From DASRBO01 sp035653595 (GTDB lineage: Bacteria; Actinomycetota; Acidimicrobiia; Acidimicrobiales; JAJPHE01), in NCBI GenBank assembly GCA_035653595.1, contig DASRBO010000066.1:1-16315 (forward strand): a stretch of DNA of 16,315 nucleotides, in the 5' to 3' direction. Made by a program: the position numbers and the translations under genes. The notes beneath the pieces were generated by a model. That model made no database searches and was not told the DNA's origin. It saw nothing but the letters and a program-made list of their open reading frames with translations. Position 1 is the first letter of the stretch; each line of letters starts with the position of its first letter. This document shows positions 16,036 to 16,315 of the stretch, in pieces.

Positions 16036-16119
16036 CCGGGCGGCGGCCCGGTCACCACGGGGGTGGCGGTGGCGGCGGCTGACCGGCCCGGCCCGGCGGC
16101 CCGGCGGCGGGAGGCGGCG

Positions 16120-16315
16120 ATGGCCGGCCACCGGGGTGACGAGGCCGCCGCCCGGAGGCTGCTGTCGGATCCCGACCCGGCGGTGAGAGGCACCGCCTGG
16201 GCGGCGCTGGAGCGGATGGGGGCCCTGACCGACGAGGACCTGCGGGCCGGCCTGGCCGACGAGGCGGCCACGGTGCGCCGGCGCTGCGCCGAGCTCGCCG
16301 CCCGCCATCCTGGAG
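16120..16315 (+). CDS. HEAT-repeat-like protein, 5' part only (runs off the window)
   Basis: Translation from ATG 16120 gives 65 residues: MAGHRGDEAAARRLLSDPD, then two helical repeats of the form A-x-R-x-L-L-S-D-P-D-P-A-V-R and L-A-D-E-A-A-T-V-R-R-R-C-A-E-L-A-A. The DPxPxVR-type motif followed by an Ala/Leu-rich helix is characteristic of HEAT/PBS-lyase-type repeats used as protein-binding scaffolds. GGGAGG lies about five bases before the ATG. The frame stays open upstream to in-frame GTG codons at 16063 and 16069, so the start could be earlier. It is divergent from the YlbL-type protease gene. Function unknown beyond a likely protein-protein interaction role. Confidence 0.65.
   Translation, partial: MAGHRGDEAAARRLLSDPDPAVRGTAWAALERMGALTDEDLRAGLADEAATVRRRCAELAARHPG

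Noticed and set aside
15919..16308. N-terminal extension of the YlbL-type frame to 16308
   Set aside because: It overlaps the divergent HEAT-like gene, and a strong Shine-Dalgarno supports GTG 15918.

Overview
The window appears to come from the chromosome of a high-GC actinobacterium. The right part is very GC-rich. It carries a UPF0182 membrane protein, a DivIVA-type coiled-coil protein and a YlbL-type PDZ/Lon-like protease, a set typical of Actinobacteria; a deep-branching lineage such as Acidimicrobiia is possible, but that is only an inference.

Left part (about 1-6640): an accessory island of visibly lower GC. It opens with G-rich direct repeats (60-136) that resemble the end of an IS21-family insertion sequence and abut the 3' end of a GHKL-fold ATPase gene (135-1952, minus). 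Upstream of that gene, in the same direction, is a 334-aa putative DNA-binding protein (1986-2990, minus). A 314-bp AT-richer divergent intergenic region follows, with a nearly leaderless promoter and two short inverted repeats. Pointing the other way is a tight three-gene operon with ATGA stop/start overlaps: ParB-like protein 1 (3305-4138), ParB-like protein 2 (4135-5013) and a DNA methyltransferase with a TSPPY motif (5010-6380). I know of no named defence or modification system with this exact layout. The best reading is a methylation-associated module in which the ParB-like proteins guide or regulate the methyltransferase and the GHKL ATPase plus its DNA-binding partner form a second arm. 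No nuclease is recognisable.

Boundary (6381-6752): a stem-loop behind the methyltransferase gene, a noncoding stretch, a strong terminator hairpin and an initiator tRNA (tRNA-fMet, CAT) on the minus strand. The 3' end of the tRNA faces the island, the usual geometry for elements integrated at tRNA genes, although no integrase or att repeat is visible.

Right part (6790-15918): four genes, all on the minus strand and closely spaced, transcribed in the order YlbL-like PDZ/Lon protease, sensor histidine kinase, DivIVA-domain protein with a Cys/His-rich tail, UPF0182 protein. The first and last correspond to the adjacent pair Rv3194c/Rv3193c of Mycobacterium tuberculosis; here two envelope- or signalling-type genes sit between them. 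At the right edge a divergent HEAT-repeat-like gene begins on the plus strand and runs out of the window.
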